From: Dehalococcoidia bacterium
GTDB taxonomy: Bacteria; Chloroflexota; Dehalococcoidia; Lucifugimonadales; UBA3495
Assembly (NCBI GenBank): GCA_022823105.1
Contig: JAJDXU010000095.1
Location: 1-7,452 of the forward strand
Length of the DNA: 7,452 nucleotides
Direction of reading: 5' to 3'
The translations under genes and the position numbers were made by a program. The notes under the pieces were generated by a model that made no database searches, was not told the DNA's origin, and saw nothing but the letters and a program-made list of their open reading frames with translations. Shown here piece by piece: positions 5,288-7,452 of the stretch. The first letter of the stretch is position 1; each line of letters opens with the position of its first letter.

Positions 5288-6490
5288 ATGGCTCCATGTT
5301 CCAAACTTGGACGGTTGACGGCCTTCCTGTTCGCCCTGTTCGTCTTCGTTGCCGTCGCGGGATGCGCCGGTCCATCGCAAACCGGGCCAGATACAACGTC
5401 CTCGGCCAATGACCTCCCCACGGATTTCTCCAGGCTCGGCGAGGCTTACGACATCCTCCTCGAAGAGCACGTTGACCACGAAGTAATCGAACCGGACGAC
5501 CTGGTCGACGGCGCGATCCGCGGTCTGCTCGCGGCCCTCGACGACCCCCACGCCTCGTATCTCACCGCAGAGCAGCACGCCAGGGAACAGGAGGGCTATC
5601 GAGGGTTCTTCGAAGGCATCGGGGCCCGGGTTACGCTAACCGATGCGGGACTGACCGTTATCGCGCCCATCCCCGGCGCACCCGCCGAAGCGGCCGGCAT
5701 CCGCGCCGGCGACATCATCCTCGCCGTTGATGGCGAGAGCATCGGCCACCTCACTTTGATCGAAGCTGTCAACCTGATCCGAGGTCCCGGTGGCACCGAC
5801 GTTGTTCTGCTGGTGAGGCACGCCAGCAGCGTCGAGGCAGTGTCCATCACGGTTACCCGTGGACGCATCCCCATCGACAGCACCGCGTTCCAGATGCTCG
5901 ACGATGGTATCGGCCACCTGTGGCTCTACAGCTATTCCGATACTACGAAACGGGAAGTGCAGAACGCTCTTGAAGAATTTCATGACGCCGGTGGCCGGGG
6001 CCTCATAGTCGATCTGCGCAACAACCCGGGTGGACTCCTCGCCTCGGTGGTCGAGGTGACCAGCATGTTCCTCGACGGCGGACCGATTTTGTACGAGATC
6101 GATGCCCAGGGCGACCGCATCGATCATGGAGCCGGACGGGGCGGGGAGGCCACGGAAGTTCCGGTGGTGGTATTGGTCAATCAGTTTTCCGCCAGCGCCA
6201 GCGAAATCATGGCCGGAGCCATCAAGGTCAATGATCGCGCGCCGGTGATCGGCGTCACCACGTTCGGGAAGGGGAGCGTGAACATCACCCGCGAACTGTC
6301 CGACGGTTCCGCCATCTATTTTTCCATCCGCCGTTGGTATCTGCCCGACGGAACCCAGATCGAAGGCCAGGGCGTAACCCCGGATGTGTTGGTGGAATCC
6401 GATACTGAAACTCTGCCGGTCCCGTTCGAGGAAGACTTGGCGCTCCAGGAGGCCAAAACGATCTTGGAAGCAAGCCTCAACAGCCGTTAG
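5288..6490 (+). CDS. Carboxy-terminal processing protease, S41 family, with PDZ domain and lipoprotein signal
   Basis: S41 (CtpA/Prc-type) serine proteases cut extracytoplasmic proteins near their C-termini. From ATG 5288 the protein is 400 residues. The N-terminus MAPCSKLGRL leads into a hydrophobic helix and the lipobox VAGC at 23-26, so Cys26 is probably lipidated and the enzyme anchored outside the cytoplasmic membrane. The tail-specific N-terminal helical region is at about 45-105, followed by a PDZ domain at about 108-190 with IPGAPAEAAGIRAGDIILAV. The protease core contains LIVDLRNNPGG (239-249), SASASEI with nucleophile S303 (301-307) and TFGKGS with general-base K328 (325-330). The 25-residue Ser-Lys spacing is the family standard, so it looks active. 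An upstream ATG at 5231 is rejected because it would put the promoter inside the gene and bury the signal peptide. ATG 5279 lies inside the -10 box. It is divergent from the thiolase cluster. Substrates are unknown. Confidence 0.95.
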   Translation: MAPCSKLGRLTAFLFALFVFVAVAGCAGPSQTGPDTTSSANDLPTDFSRLGEAYDILLEEHVDHEVIEPDDLVDGAIRGLLAALDDPHASYLTAEQHAREQEGYRGFFEGIGARVTLTDAGLTVIAPIPGAPAEAAGIRAGDIILAVDGESIGHLTLIEAVNLIRGPGGTDVVLLVRHASSVEAVSITVTRGRIPIDSTAFQMLDDGIGHLWLYSYSDTTKREVQNALEEFHDAGGRGLIVDLRNNPGGLLASVVEVTSMFLDGGPILYEIDAQGDRIDHGAGRGGEATEVPVVVLVNQFSASASEIMAGAIKVNDRAPVIGVTTFGKGSVNITRELSDGSAIYFSIRRWYLPDGTQIEGQGVTPDVLVESDTETLPVPFEEDLALQEAKTILEASLNSR

Positions 6491-6631
6491 CGGCGCGTCG
6501 GCTCGAAGCTCGTTCGCGGCCCAAATTGCCCCGTTGGGGGATCTTTCCGGCTGGAGAACCGCGCCGCTGCTGCCAACGGCGCCGCACTCGCAAGGCGCGT
6601 CCAGGTGGTACACTGGACTCGGTGAACTCAA
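6491..6631. other. Intergenic region between the S41 protease and smpB
   Basis: I see no gene in these 141 bases. A short CCCC-GTT-GGGG hairpin at 6529-6539, followed by GATCTTT, could be a weak terminator for the protease gene. A 6-bp GCGCCG/CGGCGC stem is at 6561-6566 and 6577-6582 without a T-run. The smpB promoter lies at its right end. Confidence 0.5.
6606..6614 (+). promoter_or_regulatory. Extended -10 promoter of smpB
   Basis: TGG-TACACT is an extended -10 element with 4 of 6 matches to TATAAT. Transcription would start near 6621, giving a leader of about 10 bases that still contains GGTGA (6621-6625), a modest Shine-Dalgarno 6-7 bases before the ATG at 6632. No clear -35 is present. 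Unlike minC and the protease, this leader would be short but not absent. Confidence 0.45.
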
Positions 6632-7138
6632 ATGCCAAGAAAAAATCGAAATAGCAAGAAGAAAGCTGCCAATCCAACCTCAGGCAATAACCGGCAGGTC
6701 GCGATCAACCGCAAGGCCCTCCACGACTACGAGATTCTGGACAAGGTGGAGGCCGGGCTTGTATTGACCGGCACGGAGATCAAGTCGATCCGCGCTGGCA
6801 AGGTGGACTTGCGCGATGCTTACGCCCGCGTCCAGGACGGAGAGCTGTGGCTCCACGGCGCCCACATCGCGCCCTACGACTCAGGCAGCTACATGAACCA
6901 TGAGCCCAAGCGTCCTCGCAAACTCCTCGTCCACCGTGCCGAAATCAGCGAACTCGGGGCAAAGACTGCTGAGAAGGGATTGACCCTGGCCGCAATCCGC
7001 ATGTACCTCAAAAACCACCACGCCAAGGTCGAGTTGGGCGTCGCCCGCGGTAAACGGCAGTACGACAAGCGCCGCGCCATCATCGACCGCGAGCGGGAAC
7101 GCGCCGCCCGCCAGGCGGTCAAGGACTGGCGAGACTGA
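6632..7138 (+). CDS. smpB: SsrA-binding protein SmpB
   Basis: SmpB binds tmRNA (SsrA), mimics a codon-anticodon pair in the A site of stalled ribosomes and lets trans-translation rescue them. The 168 residues match the family (about 150-165) with a slightly longer basic, Lys/Asn-rich N-terminus (1-22). Conserved blocks are INRKALHDYEILDKVEAGLVLTGTEIKS (25-52), LWLHGAHIAPY (72-82), PRKLLVHRAEI (95-105), GLTLAAIRMYLKN (116-128) and the C-terminal GKRQYDKR (140-147), followed by a basic tail (148-168) that enters the mRNA channel. GLTLAAI departs from the more common GLTLVPL. The ATG at 6632 is preceded by GGTGA. The gene lies between an S41 protease and a carbonic anhydrase on the same strand, each with its own promoter candidate. 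The tmRNA gene is not in this window. Confidence 0.97.
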   Translation: MPRKNRNSKKKAANPTSGNNRQVAINRKALHDYEILDKVEAGLVLTGTEIKSIRAGKVDLRDAYARVQDGELWLHGAHIAPYDSGSYMNHEPKRPRKLLVHRAEISELGAKTAEKGLTLAAIRMYLKNHHAKVELGVARGKRQYDKRRAIIDRERERAARQAVKDWRD

Positions 7139-7167
7139 TCCCGCAATCCCGACCGGACCGGTTGCGA

Positions 7168-7173
7168 TATAAT
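7168..7173 (+). promoter_or_regulatory. Perfect -10 box upstream of the carbonic anhydrase gene
   Basis: TATAAT matches the consensus exactly. No clear -35 lies 15-18 bases upstream, but an 11-base palindrome ACCGGACCGGT (7152-7162) sits just upstream and might be an operator. Transcription would start at about 7180, at a GTG codon that opens a 14-codon ORF. Confidence 0.6.
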
Positions 7174-7179
7174 TCTCCC

Positions 7180-7224
7180 GTGAAACCGCGCCCCGGCGTC
7201 CGCGCCGGCGGCGCATTATGTTGA
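7180..7224 (+). CDS. Possible leaderless 14-residue leader peptide upstream of the carbonic anhydrase gene
   Basis: GTG at 7180 lies 6 bases after the perfect TATAAT, at the expected transcription start. It opens MKPRPGVRAGGALC and stops at TGA (7222-7224). That stop overlaps the GAGGAG ribosome-binding site (7223-7228) of the next gene. The arrangement would couple translation of a leader peptide to the carbonic anhydrase gene. The ORF is too short for codon-use evidence and could be chance. It has no attenuator-like run of identical codons. Confidence 0.3.
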   Translation: MKPRPGVRAGGALC

Positions 7225-7228
7225 GGAG
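7223..7228 (+). promoter_or_regulatory. Ribosome-binding site that selects the TTG start of the carbonic anhydrase gene
   Basis: GAGGAG ends 8 bases before TTG at 7237, with ideal spacing. The nearby ATG at 7218 is upstream of this site and out of frame, so TTG is the likely start. Confidence 0.75.
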
Positions 7229-7236
7229 AACACGCT

Positions 7237-7452
7237 TTGATTCGCAGCCTGCGGGGAATTGAACCCAAAATCGCGGAAACCGCCTGGGTAAGTGAGGCCG
7301 CTTACGTCGTCGGCAACGTCGTTATCGGAGAGTACAGCAGCGTCTGGCCGGGCGTCACAATCCGCGGCGACGGCGACCTCATCACCATCGGCAACCATGT
7401 CAATATCCAGGAAGGCTCCGTTGTGCACGGCGACGGACTGGTCATCGAGGAC
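7237..7452 (+). CDS. Gamma-class carbonic anhydrase-like (left-handed beta-helix hexapeptide) protein, partial
   Basis: The 72 visible residues begin MIRSLRGIEPKI at a TTG codon. They continue with hexapeptide-repeat turns: AYVVGNVVIGEYSSVWPGVTIRG and ITIGNHVNIQEGSVVHGDG. This is the start of the gamma-carbonic anhydrase/YrdA/PaaY/CaiE family, trimeric left-handed beta-helix proteins with metal sites at subunit interfaces. R43 and D45 match the conserved Arg-Asp pair, Q58 fits the conserved active-site Gln and H64 fits the first metal-binding His of the archaeal Cam enzyme. The acidic loop with the Cam proton-shuttle Glu cannot be judged. The other His ligands are past the right edge. Many members have unknown or no carbonic anhydrase activity, so the function is stated only at family level. 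The promoter is TATAAT at 7168, with a GAGGAG ribosome-binding site. Confidence 0.9.
   Translation, partial: MIRSLRGIEPKIAETAWVSEAAYVVGNVVIGEYSSVWPGVTIRGDGDLITIGNHVNIQEGSVVHGDGLVIED

Noticed and set aside
5636..6631. Minus-strand open frame of 331 codons opposite the S41 protease
   Set aside because: The opposite strand carries the full S41 catalytic motifs; the antisense product shows no family features.
7218..7262. Short ATG frame (14 codons) overlapping the carbonic anhydrase start
   Set aside because: Its ATG lies upstream of the GAGGAG site and has no ribosome-binding site of its own; it is out of frame with the beta-helix protein and looks accidental.
1..7452. Mobile elements, CRISPR arrays, tRNA or rRNA genes, toxin-antitoxin or defence modules
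   Set aside because: I looked for terminal or tandem repeats, transposase or integrase motifs, and RNA-gene signatures on both strands and saw none; nearly all sequence is accounted for by core-type genes.

Overview
This is a gene-dense, GC-rich bacterial window (roughly 60% GC by eye) with no mobile element, CRISPR array, rRNA or tRNA that I can see. It looks like chromosomal core and near-core sequence. The organism is uncertain. An archaeal-type SCP-x-like thiolase next to an HMG-CoA-synthase-like/DUF35 fusion, beside a minCDE cluster, reminds me of Chloroflexota (for example Dehalococcoidia or SAR202-like lineages). That is an inference from memory, not something the sequence proves.

Minus strand, read right to left from 5200 to 1. 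First comes a metabolic cluster: an HMG-CoA-synthase-like protein fused to a C-terminal zinc-ribbon/OB (DUF35) module (5200-3758), then 16 bases later an SCP-x/archaeal-type thiolase (3741-2569), then a small VOC (glyoxalase-fold) protein (2475-2089) after a 93-base gap holding two perfect hairpins. A 223-base gap with more inverted repeats follows, and then the septum-site operon minC (1865-1023), minD (1033-209) and minE (216 to the left edge, partial). The three min genes overlap by 11 and 8 bases, which suggests translational coupling.

Plus strand. A divergent promoter region (about 5201-5287) separates the thiolase cluster from a lipoprotein S41 carboxy-terminal processing protease (5288-6490). 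It is followed by smpB (6632-7138), the protein partner of tmRNA in ribosome rescue, and by the 5' part of a gamma-class carbonic anhydrase-like gene (7237 to the right edge). A possible 14-codon leader ORF ends in the ribosome-binding site of the last gene.

The most notable points are these. (1) The HMG-CoA-synthase-like domain appears to have lost all three catalytic residues (Glu, Cys, His) while its partner thiolase keeps its own catalytic residues, so the pair resembles the archaeal thiolase/HMGCS/DUF35 complex but cannot work as a normal one. (2) minC and the S41 protease each have an extended -10 box ending exactly 7 bases before an ATG and no usable Shine-Dalgarno, the pattern expected for leaderless mRNAs. 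(3) The carbonic anhydrase gene has a perfect TATAAT placed so that a leaderless 14-codon GTG ORF would start at the transcription start and terminate in the downstream ribosome-binding site. I found no clear new defence or mobile system here.
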